NCBI GenBank assembly: GCA_022539475.1
Contig: VCMS01000035.1
Coordinates: 1 to 64,000 of the forward strand
Source of the DNA: Gracilaria domingensis
Lineage: Eukaryota > Rhodophyta > Florideophyceae > Gracilariales > Gracilariaceae
Length of the DNA stretch: 64,000 nt
Direction: 5' to 3'
Under the pieces are notes generated by a model. That model saw nothing but the letters and a program-made list of their open reading frames with translations, did no database searches and was not told the DNA's origin. The stretch's first letter is position 1; every line of letters begins with the position of its first letter. A program made the translations under genes and the position numbers. Below, piece by piece: positions 41,201-52,540 of this stretch.

Positions 41201-43609
41201 GCGGTGGATTGTTACGCTACGGTAGACTTCTGTGCCAATTGCGCGAGAAATCGCGTGAAACTCCGAAAGAATTCGAAGAAAGTGAAACTATTCCCTGCCA
41301 GAGTGCCGCTTGAATTTGTGGCAATCGATATTTTCGGACCATTGCTTACCACACGGAGAGGAAATAAGTTCCTTCTCGTTATCAGGGATCGGTTCTCGAA
41401 ACTGGTTCGGACAGTACCTCTAAAGAGGATCACCGCGTTCACAGTCGCGCAGGCGTTCGGCACGCACTGGATCTTCGTGTACGGTCCTCCTGTGAAGTTG
41501 TTATCCGATAACGGAAATCAATTCGCATCCCGGTTCTTCCAGGATGTATGTCGCATCATGGACGTGAAGAACCTCTTCACGACCACTTACCATCCCCAAT
41601 GTAATGGGCAAGTTGAACGGTACAACCGTACGATGCTGGCATCTCTCCGTTCTTACGTTTCTGACCACCCAAAAACATGGGAATTATACACCGACGCGTT
41701 AACCTTTGCGTACAACACGATGGTACACAGGACTACTGGTGTTTCCCCAATCGAACTGGTTTTGTCACGGACACCTTCGCCATTGGCGTTAGAATCACAA
41801 GCTACCTTGGGCATTTTCCTATCTGTGGGTGATTATCGCCAACAATGGAAGGCTTCGCTAACGAAGTTAGTACCGGCTGCCCGGAAATCGATGGCGAAAG
41901 ACCAGGCCGCTTACAAGCGCGATTTTGATGCTCGCTTGCGAGGAAGAACCCCCGAACCACTTACTGTGCGCAACCATGTCTTCGTACGGAAGGAACACTA
42001 CAACCTTGAGAAGGGCAAATGTCATAAGCTCTCGCCTGTGGCGGATGGACCTTATAAGATAATCTCGGTCGCACCGGAAACTGTGGTGGTCGAGATCGCT
42101 GACGCGCATGAGCGGATCTCCGGCGACCGCGTGGTATTGGCCCCTCCACCCTCGTCTGAAGTTCCCCCGCCTGGTACAGAGCCCGTGGTTACGCAGTCAA
42201 CAACGCCGGTAACACCGGAAAAAAAACGTGGTGACAAGACCTCCGTCCTGCCCCACCCCCATCGAGGCCTTACAGACCTCCCGATAGAGTCGGCCCCGCC
42301 GACTGTGTCGGACAATGATCGCCAACATGGCACCCACATTTCTGTCCCATCGCTGGGTTCACCTCCCCGCGATGCGGGACATTCAAGCACTCCCCACGCC
42401 GCTCCATCGAAGGAGGGGGAGGAGGGTATCAGCCGTGCTGAGAGTTCCTTGCCGACATCGCGTCGTGAAAACAACCGTGAAGCACGGACTGTACGCAGCT
42501 CTTCGGATGTTCCGGCCTGTGGGCGGGCCTCGCCTCCGCAACGCACGCTCGTTCGCCAGACACACAGCCTCGTTGCCGGGAAGTCTACACCGTCGCCGGG
42601 TAAGGGCACTCACGCAGAAGCGGACTCGGTTAAGTCAACAGAGCCTCGTGGCCTACCAGCCGCGCTGGGTAAAGCTAAGTCGAAGGATGCCGTCGGCACC
42701 GAGCCGACGCCACGGGAACGAAGCCCCACTGGGGAAAGCGCAGCGACATCGCAGGCCACTTCGCAACGCGACGCAGAACAACCAGGAAGCCTGGGAAATC
42801 CTGCAGAGCAGGCACGAGCTGAGGGAAAAGAAGTCCCGAGTGACTCGTTGGAAACCGGCAGTATAGCCGTGGGAATACCGGACACTGCGGGAAGAGTTCA
42901 CGTCACGGACGGTACAGCACCAAATACTGGGCATGAAATATCGGCGCAAGTGCAGCTGCGTGCAGAGATCGTCATATCGGAAGCCGCCGGCGGTGCGGAT
43001 AACCCTGGTAACCCGGAAGTAACCGTTCAGAACGGAAATTCAAGCAAAGAAGCTCAAGGGCCAACGGCGCAGGCGTTGGCGGACACCTGTAACAGGGAGG
43101 CGGTTCGCCCGAAGGAGCTTGACAGCCAACCGTCGCTACAATCACGTGCACGCACGGTTGTAAAGCCACCCGAGGTGGAGCCTCCCGCCGCAAGCGGTGA
43201 GCACACAGCTCCGCCAACACCGCCGAAGTGGAAGGACCCATGCCGACTGGCGGAACGCAGCGACATTTCGAACTCTTCTCCACGGAGGACACTGGCCACG
43301 CTGAGCCAGGCGCGCGCTGTAGCCCCCGGCACGGGAACCGTTCCCCCGCAAGGGTTGTCAGCCGATGAAGTAACCATAACACGGCAAGGCTGGCAGGTGT
43401 ACGTTCAAGAGTACATTGTCGACTTAATTATCCGGCACTCCTGGGACCAGAAGGGCATTTTACAATATCACGTCCGTTGGTACGGCTATGGCCCATCGTG
43501 GGATACCGATGAACCAATCGAGCACCTACCGCGCTCGAATGTCGTACAGTACCAGCGCAACGCGGGAACGGCCACACCAGCGACGCTGGACAAGGCCCAA
43601 GTGGGATAA
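38184..43609 (+). pseudogene. Element A pol: protease, RT, RNase H, integrase, chromodomain; one frameshift
   Basis: Protease: LDTGAGPNFIVESLL (near 38460). Reverse transcriptase: about 39550-40090, with FCVDYRRLNAVTVRDAYPIP, FTALDANWGYWQI and LVHHDDIVVFS, where YXDD reads HHDD. RNase H: FSVDTDSSDYQVGCALFQ, then VYTDHSSLRWLMN. A one-base loss near 40500 shifts the frame inside RNase H, so pol reads as two frames (to 40562 and from 40565). Integrase: zinc region HYAKLGGHAGG...CANC, and core residues in VAIDIFGPLL, LLSDNGNQF and GQVERYNR. A long Pro/Ser/Glu linker of about 400 residues follows. The C-terminal chromodomain (EYIVDLIIRHSWDQKG, YHVRWYGYGPSWDTDEPIE; about 43400-43560) places it among chromoviruses, which target chromatin marks when integrating. 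Confidence 0.9.
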
Positions 43610-43997
43610 GGTTGCCGTGGAAACGGATGGAAATCATGTTGATAACACACGTCGTGCGACGGGAATTGAGCCCATACCACTTTGGTGGGATGTCCGCCGC
43701 ATTGACGGTTCGACCGGCTCGCGCTGTGAGAACACCGATTTTCGGAAGAAAGGCTCATGCCTGAGGGTTTTTCATCCAGCTCGCTGGTAACAGCATTACC
43801 GCCACACTATGAGCATGGTTTTTCCCCTCGGAAGGGTGCGTTTTTCGCAGCGAATCGCACCGCATCGCATTAGCCGTCTGTACCGGTAAAGAAGAAGGAC
43901 ACCGTCGAAGACGTGTATGAAGCAAAGGATATTTTATCTCAAGCCTATACTACTGTGAACAGGTAGTTACCCACGCATGGGGAAGCTCGGCTCCCAA

Positions 43998-45943
43998 TTA
44001 CTGGCCGTCGCCATCGCCCTCATCCTGAGGAGGCATACCGCCAAGGCGTTGAGCCAAGGCATCCGCCATTGCGGAGACGTCGCCAGAGGCCGCACTAGCA
44101 CTCAAACCCGCGCCGCGGAGGAAGCGAGCGATGATCGCACCTTCGTTCACACCCGCTGGCGAGGGAGGAGCTGCAGCAGCAGCCACAGAGGGAAGAGCCG
44201 GCTGAGCCGGAATCGGAACCGGTGTGAGTACCGGAATGGGAACCCGAGCGGGAGCGACAAAGTCAGCCGCCGAGACGGAGCCGACAACCGGAGAAGAGCC
44301 GGCGATCTCCCCCACAGGGGTTGTGTCGACTTCCTCGATCATCTCGATGTCGTCGCCTCCCGTGTCCTCGGGCTAATTGTCCACCATTGGATCTCCCCCG
44401 AGGTACTCTCGGTAATACTCATCAGAGTTCACGAACCCAGTTGGGGGATCGGCCGGCACGCGCCGGAGAGCAGAACGGAGCTCACCCGCTTCCTCGGCGG
44501 TAATCTCCCGATAATCCCACGGGTCGAAGAAGACGTAATCGCCCGCAAGAGCGGTATTTCTTCCCAGACCTGGGCCACATCCACCCGTGTTCGGGGAATC
44601 GCCACGACTACTCTGAGACAGAGGCACTTCGGTCCAGTCGACACTATCGATATAATCGAGAAGGCCCAACACCTCGTCGTTGTTTGCACGACCCCCGAGG
44701 GGGACTTCCAAATCCAAATTTCGGATGGCGGCTGGTACGCGGAGGAGGATGAACCACAGTCGATATTGGTCGTATGCCTCAGCGAGGATAAAGGCCGCGG
44801 TGCGGACAGCCCACTCGGTGACGAAAACCGACCACAACCAAGTTCTGGGATCCGTGAGCAGGTATGACCCTAAGTAGGTTAATACCGGGGGAAACTCGAT
44901 GTAGCACCCCCGGCATGCCTCGAGGTAGCTCCACCACTCTGGTAGAGGAACCTACCGACCCTGTCGGTGCGCCGCCGCGATGTGGCGGATTTCAACGTTC
45001 TGATACGGAGCGAAATACCCAAGTTGGGACCGAGACCGCCTCTCATGGCGGATGAAGTTCTGAAAGAAGTTGGACCGCGAGCAGCGCGGAAGATAGCGAA
45101 ACTCAGCCCAAAAATCGGTCCTGTCCAGCACATGGCTTCCTGCAGTGCAACGGGCATACCTCGCCAGGCGAAGGTTTCCAATTCCGCTAAGCGGTCGCAC
45201 TAACTAATTTCCCCGCGGGTGCGGTAATAGGCCACGTCAAAGTCCATCCCCGGTGGGATTGGGAACTCGAAGGATGCCCGGCCTTGCCGTTTGTAGGCCA
45301 CTGACACGAAGTTCGCGTGAGCCTCTTCCCGGGATTGCCGGTTCTCTCCTGTGACCTGATGAACAGGGATCGCGATTCGCGTACGCCAATCCCACGAAGT
45401 GGTCACCATCGCTTGGAGGTCCCCCGGAAGGGTTTTGCGCCCGTCGGCACACTCAGTAATGAGACTTTCGTTCAACACTGCAGTCTGGTGAAACCACGGC
45501 GCAAGCCGGAGACGCCTCGCATGTCACCGGTTTGCCGGGTTGAGCCCTACAAGGCAGTTGAAAAATGGCCAGACCACGCCCAGGTGGAAGCCCACGACGG
45601 GCCCCACGAGAGCGGCATGTTGCGCAGAGAACCCAGCGGCGTTGTTCTGTTTCCCCGCGGACGGGTTGGAGCCCTGTTGAGGGAGTGGAACGGATCGGTA
45701 TCCGGTGAAGCCCCCTTGGGAGAATGGCGGATGGTTCGGAGGCTAGTTCGGTGGAACGCCACTCATAGTGAGGTCTAGTTCCGGTGTCGGAGGAAAGTTC
45801 ACCGCAGAAGCGAGAGCGCGTTCGGTACTCTGAGCAGGTACTGCTACTGCAGGAGCAGGGAGCACGTCGTTGACGGGAGAAGGAGAAGGACATATCGGAG
45901 GGCCGGGGAGCGCTGCACTTATATCCTCCTGGCTCGGCGCCAT
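43998..45943 (-). pseudogene. Antisense gene inside element A, between pol and 3' LTR; unknown protein
   Basis: On the strand opposite to gag-pol a protein-like reading starts at the ATG at 45943 (MAPSQEDISAALPGPP) and keeps one frame to about 45100: GFHLGVVWPFFNCLVGLN, TTSWDWRTRIAIPVHQ, FVSVAYKRQGRASFEF. It then moves to a second frame down to 43998: FFQNFIRHERR, EWWSYLEACRGCYIEFPPV, TEWAVRTAAFILAEAYDQYR, EVLGLLDYIDSVDWTEVPL, ending in a Pro/Ala-rich tail (EVDTTPVGEIAGSSPVVGSV onward). In-frame stops near 45742, 45524, 45190, 44956 and 44373 (mostly TAG) and one frame change break it. About 640 codons. I do not recognise the protein. Antisense accessory genes in this position are known from some plant Ty3/gypsy elements; homology to them is not shown. 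Confidence 0.55.
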
Positions 45944-45986
45944 CCTGCCCTCGTCCAGGTTGTATTGCCGCCTAAGGAGGTGGCGA

Positions 45987-46726
45987 TGTAGTGCAACGCT
46001 CATGTATGAGGAATTTCGCTGGACTTAGTCATAATTCCCGTCCACGGGTTTGCCTGATACACGCCAATATATGACTAGTAGTAACTAGTGGTTGCCATCG
46101 AGACGGGTTGGACACGTGGGACACGGTGGAGCTGATCGGAGGTTGGCCACTACACGTGGGCGTTTGCCACAAGTAGTGGGATGTTTAGTTAATATTATTT
46201 ATTAATTTTAGTGAGGACACTACTTAGTGCGACGGCGTCGCCGCGGTCGCACCAGTAAAGTGCCCCAACCAGGGTGATTCTACTTCAAGGATCTTGGCTC
46301 TAGCCACTCTCGCCTTCGGCGGTGCACAACTCCTTATCAGAGGGACTCCCCGTTGCCACGGTGCGGCTATCCACCCTGCGTCCCCGCAGAACCCAACTTT
46401 GGGAGTGGTTCACTTTTGTTGTTTGTGTTCGACCCTGTATAGGGAATACCCCGGCGATACGCCGTACCTCTCTTATACCTCTCTTTCTTTCCCTCTCTTT
46501 CCCTTCCCTCACTCTTTGGTTTCGTCCCTCTTTCGAGGCTGCTACACTCACGCGTGAGTCACCCTTCCCTACTCAACTCTCAACGCCCCGTCTTGACGGT
46601 CTGGCCCCGGTCTTACACTCGGCTAGTCGCGCCAGTCCAGAGAGGCTCTGTTCACTGGGTTGCCCTCACTAGAAGAAGATCCCGGACATCTTCGTGGTGT
46701 TTCCTGCTCGCAGGCACTGCACTACA
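45987..46726 (+). repeat. 3' LTR of element A
   Basis: 740 bp, starts TGTAGTGCA and ends TGCACTACA (a perfect 9-bp terminal inverse), preceded by a purine-rich tract (AAGGAGGTGG, 45974-45983) and followed by the GGCGG target duplication. Pyrimidine-rich frames inside are not genes. Confidence 0.9.
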
Positions 46727-46731
46727 GGCGG

Positions 46732-47472
46732 CAATGTGCGACCAGATGCAGAGGCAATCACAACGGCAGTAAGATGTTTTCCTTGACTATCACACTTCAA
46801 TTTCATGCCGCCGTGGTGTGTGGTGGCACTGACGAAACCTTTTTCTGTCTCTGTTGAATTGATCCTAACCTGCGTTTCGTCCATATTCCAAACGGTGTCG
46901 GGGTCATCTAGAATTCCTGGATTGTTTTTCTGACGGAGTTTCAGGGCATTGACCAATTTCCTCACATGCTCGGGATTTTGGACTGCTATCTTTGCGCCTT
47001 CTCTGCTTTCCATTTTCCGAAACGTTACTTCTCGATGGCGCGCACGAAAGGCTCTAATCCAATCTTCCGAGGGTGTTCCATTCGGGAAGGTCTTCCGTCC
47101 GTCTTGTGCGATCTCTGCGGCTATGGCTCTTAATGTTTCCTTACCACACGAAAAGCCATGGTCTGCTACCTCCTTGAATCGGTTGACAATTAGTCTTTCC
47201 TCCGCATAGGTTAGCACGGTTTTACGACCTACTTTTGGGTCATGAAGCGAGTCATCATATTCGAGATTTTTCTGTTTGGCTTCCATTATTTTCTCTTTCA
47301 GTCGGCAAATTGTGCCAATCGATAGCTTGCTCAGACGACAAATGGTTCTAATGGGCTTACGATCTTTGATAAGTGCGTTAGCGGTGTGTCTCTCACCTCC
47401 GATGGCATCAATGTTTTCTGCTCTTCGCTTGTGTCTTCAGCTTTGCCGCCTCATAGACGTCGTAACCATGGT
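46732..47472 (-). pseudogene. pogo element D transposase, N-terminal part
   Basis: Begins near 47472 with MVTTSMRRQ (compare MPLSMRRQ in the 9.8 kb element). A helix-turn-helix follows in a shifted frame (IRTICRLSKLSIGTICRLKE), then one frame, 47286 leftward, with the CENP-B-like region (AEERLIVNRFKEVADHGF, GTPSEDWIRAFRARH) and the first catalytic Asp in TVWNMDETQV. It stops at the GGCGG insertion site of element A after SASGRTLPP. The rest is at 27220-27967. Confidence 0.8.
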
Positions 47473-47948
47473 GAGCTTCTACCGTACTAGCAAGATGTTT
47501 GGTAAACGTCATGATGCGCACGGATGTAGTACGCTTTACACAGCCATTTTGCGCCATTTGCGGGTGCTTTTGGTTTGAAATGAGCGCGTCACACTCCTTG
47601 GAGAAGATCGAAGTGATTTACGAGAATCGCAGTAAAGAATACAGCGTTAACTTGTGATAAAAGCTCCATTTCGTCTATAAATTTGACGGTGTGTTTTCCC
47701 TGCGCAAAGTATCCTTTCTTGGCTATTAGGGGAGCTGGGAATGCTACTACGGGTCATAAATGGCACATTGGAGCCTCTTGAATCCTGATGTTCCACATTA
47801 GCCCATGTTCTACAATGCCCTGGCCAGGAAGGTACCTTAATTTTAGCAGATACTTTGACTATCTGACTTAACAGATACGAAATTAGTCAGTCACGTGTAC
47901 ACGTAGCACACCTATCCAGATGCATACTGCAGAAACCAGTCTCGAGAT

Positions 47949-50324
47949 ATGCGTGCACACTTTGTCAAGGGCATGGAACGTACCACGTTGTGGAATTCTG
48001 ATCGGAGCCATCCAACTATGTCCGATCAATCTGATCCAACCACCGCTCCAACTACCCTTTCAGCATCTGTGGTTATTCCAAAACAAGCCGCACAACAGTT
48101 GAAACGCCGCGGTCCCTCAGCAAGAAAAAGTGCAAGCACTAAGTTCTCTGTATGGAGCACACTTGCCGCCACAATTATACGAGATGATTCCCGTCCACAC
48201 TTTCAGTGTCAAACATGCAACACGGTTCGAAGATTGAACAAATCATACTCCAACAGCAGCATTGTCCTCCATTATAAGACTTATCACAGAAACCTTTTTG
48301 AAAAGATTCAGAGCTGCCTACAGCGTAACGGCACTGAATCCCAATTACGATACATTATCAAACAAGCTAAACGTCAGCAGACTGCATCAGTAAGTACTTC
48401 TGAATTCGCATGCTTTGGTCTAGAAAGAACAACACATTCCTCTTCTACAATAATTCCACCAAAAACACTTCAAAGTGCTGCATTGGTTCTTTTTGCTTGC
48501 CTCAGTGAAATATCGTTTTCTGGTATAGGCTCTCCAATTTTTCAAGGGCTTGTTGACATTATGGGAAGGCGTGTTCAGTTTGCAAGCAAGCAAAGCTTGG
48601 AAACTAATCTATTGAGCACGTATAAGGCTATTTGTTTTAGTTTGAGATCTGAAGTTATCAAGGCAAGGACAGGATCACTCACATTCGACGGATGGATTGC
48701 AGCTTTGGGAGCACCAATTATGGGTGTGACGTGGCATTTCGTGGACGAAGAATGGATGTTGCGCTCAATTCCGGTTACCACTTTGAACCTTGAAAGCGTA
48801 CCAAAGAATGCACAACAATTTTGCGATGTTTTACGTGAGATTGTTTCAACCAACTCTATTGTGGGGTCGGATGATATTTGTATTGTTACCGTGATTACAG
48901 ATAGTGAACCTGTCACAGCAAAAGCCGTAGACTTGTTTACTGAACAGGTGGGTGGTGTTCGCTGCATCCTTCACCTGATTGCTCTAGTAGTCAATGACGT
49001 GTTCGTAGAAGATTCTCCCTGGCAGCAGTACATGGAACATATTAACAAAGTGAGTTCTTACTTTAATTATCATCCTAAGGCCAATATGTTATTGTGCGAT
49101 AAGCAGATACAGGAGGGTATAACAAGGGACAGGATTCAGAGACTGAAGCACGATATACCTACATGCTGGCACTCTAGATTGGCTGCGATGACGACCCGTT
49201 TGACTAGACCATCTAATATCTCTGCGGTGGCTATGGAGCTTTCAATTTCATGTACAGATCTACCGCATCTCTCGCAAGAGAGTACTAATTGTCTGGTGGA
49301 AATTATCGCTGTTCTAGAGGAAGGGCGTCGCGTTGCACACCAGTTAGAAGCCGATCGCAATTTCACAATGTGTCGCGCCCCTCGTGTCCTACAGGAATTG
49401 TATGAGACGTTAAAGATTATATCTGGGACTATGACACCCAGTTTTACACATTTTCATGACAGTGAGGTAACCACACAAGTTAACTTGTTCACAGAATTGG
49501 AATCTACAGCGAGGGCTACTGTTTCCAGCATTGCTGCATACGACATTGCGAGAGATAAAACGCGTGACGTACGTCTTGTCAAGCCGATTGCTCGCGACTT
49601 ATGTTAGCAACTATGCAGCGCTTTGGAGAGCTGGCTTGGTCATCTATGGAGACCTCTGCCGCCCTCTTCTTTGGCTTTTGTCCCCGCTCATCTCCAGTCT
49701 GTTTCAGATGTTATGCACCTTACTACGGAGAAGCTGAAAGACCGTCGGGTTCTTTTATTTCACCTAGCAGCTCTTTTAGACGTGAACGAGTGTGGGTTGG
49801 AAATTTTGGGTGATACGCAGGACGAGAGGGAAACGCATTTTCGCTTGCTGGATGAAGCGCTGGCTCGCGATGTAATAATGATGGACTCGTCATGCAGGCT
49901 CTCAACGGCTTCATTGGCTACTTTGTATGGACGTTTCCATGCTCACATTCGTGAAACGCTCAAGGTCCGTGGCCGGAACGAACCAAATGAAGCCCTGACG
50001 TACTGGCAAAATTCAAACACGTCCCCAGGTTTGGTCAGCCCTTTTCCTTTTAATAATGTCGCACGTGCGTTTCTTGCCTCACAAGCTTCATTCGCCGCCG
50101 CAGAGCGGTTGTTTAGCAACCTGGGTCGTCGCGAAGGGACACAGTGCCAATCGTTGCTATCACGTACTCTGGAAATGTTCGAGGTTATAAGAGGTTACGT
50201 TGAAAATGAGCTACAGTCTGCTGCGGATGTTCAAAACGGTTTATTGCATTCTAAGGCTGCTTCGTTCAAGCGTATTGCGCGGAAAATTGATTGTAAGGTT
50301 TGGGAAGATCGGGAAGAAGCATAA
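47949..50324 (+). pseudogene. hAT transposase with BED-type zinc finger, one in-frame TAG
   Basis: About 790 codons in a single frame with TAG at 49605-49607. The N-terminal BED-like finger has CQTC and, 24 residues on, HYKTYH. The nuclease has SLTFDGWIAALGAPIMGVTW (first Asp) and VITDSEPVTAKAVDL (second). The hATC dimerisation region at the C-terminus is clear: FLASQASFAAAERLFSNLGR. The TAG is either a nonsense mutation or lies in a 39-nt in-frame interval GTACGT...GTTAG (49569-49607), whose donor equals that of intron 1 of the plastid oxidase; if it is spliced the gene is intact. An alternative start is the ATG at 48018 (MSDQSDP). Terminal repeats and 8-bp duplications were not identified. 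Confidence 0.85.
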
Positions 50325-50405
50325 TGACTTTGTCTGACTAACTATGCCGAGATTATGGTGACTATTGACTACCGAGGAAGGCTGTCTAGTTAGTCATCTA
50401 TACGC

Positions 50406-50545
50406 CCCTGGTGCCGACCACTACACTTGCGCATCGTGACTGAGCTGCTGAGGCACGGTGCAGACGTGGACTGTCTAAATCGCGTCGGAGAAAGCACAAT
50501 GCAGTTCATAGCAAAGCTACCTCAACCCAAAATGCGTGCGTCCTG
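50406..50545 (+). pseudogene. Ankyrin-repeat fragment, right part
   Basis: One frame reads PLHLRIVTELLRHGADVDCL, then NRVGESTMQFIAKLPQPK, and stops. It fits one ankyrin repeat and the start of another. It lies just right of the hAT element, while the decayed ankyrin gene at 24545-25397 lies just left of pogo element D, in the same orientation. Confidence 0.55.
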
Positions 50546-52100
50546 ACACAAACGGCCGACATAACCGACTTGCTTTGGAGCAACAAAGACAATAACGCGC
50601 ACACGGGGCTAGCACCGCGAGCACACGGCAGTCCGCTTGTCTCCCGCACACGCCCCCCAGGCTCAGCCCAGAGTAAACCGTGAGAGCCGTTTTCTGATCA
50701 GCCGCAACGCACGTCCTTCGCCCAAGCACCACGGTTCCGCATTTTTCCCACCAATGCCGTCAAGGATAAGGAAACCATGGCACGTTCGTTGTACCTTTGC
50801 ACCAAGCGAACGGTATCGGCACGGCGCGTAATGTGCGCGCATCACAAAACGATCACACGCGGCTGTGCGCTCTCGTCCTGTGACTACGCGGAACGAAAGC
50901 AGCGTGCGGCTTGCGCGAGCGCCAGCCTCTGCAATCGCCGCCGCCGGCGTGGGAGTGGGCGTGGGCGTGGGCATGGGCCTGGGCGGCTGCGCTTTCGGTG
51001 TTGGCAGAAGACATGGCAAGATTGCAGAGCGGGCGCTGGTGGGACTCGACTCCAGATGGACTTTGTGGTAGAAGCACTGCACGAGCTTGCGAGAGGTAAA
51101 GGGGATAATCATCATTAATCTTTAGAGCAAAACTTAACATTATCTAAGATTGTCTTTCATACTACTCCGTGAAGCAGCCCTGGGGCCGTCATTGACATTT
51201 CAAGCAGCCTCCCTTGGGGTTGCTACTGCGAGAACCTCTACAGCCTGAGCACAGTCCGCTGACTTGGACCGGTCGCCGGTTGTCAGAGCCACCCCGTCGT
51301 CCCTTTCGAGACGAAAGTGTAGTGGATCTTATCGATCCTTTGCAGTCAGGTGTGAACACCTCGGACCCGACCCGGTGGGGAGGGCTGTTTCAATTATCAG
51401 AGGAAAAGCAGCGGCTGACAAGCCGCCGAGCTGCATTCTTGCGGGCCATCAGCGCTAAGGCCGCCGCCGACACATTCTTCAAACTCCTTTGGCCCAGCAG
51501 TCGCAGAAGACGAAAAAGTAGCAGAGCCACCGCTGGCAGCGACTGCAGCACGTGCGGTAGGAGCCAAGCAAATGGAGTCTTGGCTGATCGGTGTCGAGAA
51601 AGAGAAAGATAACATCATCATTGCAACAATCGTAAAAAGGGTGATTTCGACCATTGTGCTTGAATTCCTGAGACAAAGACGGCTGTTTGCAACCCGATGC
51701 GTTAAAATTCCAGTTAAACGACAAGAAAAAAAAGACTGGATAAGGTTGAAGAGTTGGTTGGGCTTTTGAGTACATTCTCTCTTGCAGTAGTGTGCGCAAG
51801 CCTACCTTTGCTCCGATACCAATAACGTACGATTGTACTGGACCAATTGCTGACATGGTAAGAGCTACCCACGTCACATAATGAAAACACGTCGGGCTCG
51901 CCTACGGACAATATCATTGCATTTCATTACAATCGAATGCGCAATACGCAATATATAATGAATAAAGTCTCTTTCCAACAGAAAGAAAACAGAAAGTGTT
52001 AAAACAAGAGTCAGAGGAGTGCGAAGCCCCAATAAAACATCGCAGTAGTCGAGGCGGAATCTAGGTCACAAGTGACCCAACAAACTGCAATTAGGCCAAT
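50546..52100. other. No gene recognised; GTGGGC minisatellite
   Basis: A hexamer array (GTGGGC, about 6 units with changes) lies at 50949-50985. Frames at 51214-51612 and on the minus strand at 51479-51877 have no recognisable domain and overlap one another, so I do not call them. Confidence 0.4.
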
Positions 52101-52167
52101 CCGCCTCTGTTTTAGAAGCATCTAGAAGCTTATTAGAAGCAACTAGAAACTACTTCTTTCCGGACAG

Positions 52168-52540
52168 TTCTAGAATGTTCAATAACACATAGAAGTAAAA
52201 ATATCTACCAGCAGTAGGGCTTGTGTGCAGTATGAGCCTAACCCCCTTAAAGTTTATGCGCAGAACAGGGGTCGCGTGATTTTCGCGCGACCACATGGCA
52301 CATCAAAACCAGCCAAAATTTAGAACAAAAGCATATTTTGGACGTCCGAAACGCTGCACCAATGAAAATCAAACATTTTGGACGTCCAGAAAACCGCAAT
52401 GACATCAATTACTCTACACAGGTTACTGCGACACTTGACTAGGCGGCCGAAGGCCGCCTTCCCTTGTTTAATGTGTAATGATAGAAACTCTATAGAAATC
52501 TAGAACATTATAGAACTTTCTTGAAACAGTATAAAAGAGT
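52168..52540 (+). promoter_or_regulatory. Orphan promoter-like region with two heat-shock elements and a TATA box
   Basis: TTCTAGAATGTTC (52168-52180) and GAACTTTCTTGAA (52513-52525) are perfect three-unit heat-shock elements (alternating GAA and TTC at 5-bp steps). TATAAAA follows the second at 52530-52536. Many further GAA units lie around (TCTAGAAGC and similar). A hairpin AGGCGGCC-GAA-GGCCGCCT is at 52439-52457. No frame of any length follows, so this could be a solo LTR or a promoter of a lost gene. Ends with TG...CA and duplications were not found. Confidence 0.5.

Larger units (their letters stand above)
27973..46726 (+). mobile_element. Ty3/gypsy chromodomain retrotransposon 'A', itself carrying element B
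   Basis: Flanked by perfect 5-bp target duplications GGCGG (27968-27972 and 46727-46731) inside the pogo D transposase. The 3' LTR is complete (45987-46726, 740 bp, starting TGTAGTGCA and ending TGCACTACA). Of the 5' LTR only the first 254 bp remain (27973-28226). The rest of that LTR, the primer site and the start of gag are gone, and element B occupies the junction. The two LTR parts differ at about 12 of 254 positions, nearly all transitions. Confidence 0.88.
25415..47832 (-). mobile_element. Decayed pogo-type element 'D', split by nested retroelements
   Basis: The left end begins CCTTCCTGGCCAGGG. The right end is its exact inverse, and looser similarity continues inward (ATGTGGAACA / TTGTAGAACA). 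TA flanks both ends (25413-25414 and 47833-47834). Its transposase runs on the minus strand from about 47472 leftward. It is interrupted by Ty3/gypsy element A (27973-46726) and by solo LTR C (26463-27219). Without the insertions the element is about 2.9 kb. Confidence 0.8.

Noticed and set aside
43977-44867. A 296-codon plus-strand frame opposite the antisense gene
   Set aside because: Its Arg/Ser-rich product looks like the shadow of the minus-strand reading, which has the more protein-like composition.
36685-45745. Reassignment of TAG to an amino acid
   Set aside because: The intact host genes (plastid oxidase, proline-rich protein) end in TAG at the expected place, so TAG is a stop here and the in-frame ones are decay.
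50663-51877. Several 60-150 codon frames between the ankyrin fragment and the orphan promoter
   Set aside because: Frames overlap on both strands, have no recognisable domain and partly read through a GTGGGC repeat.
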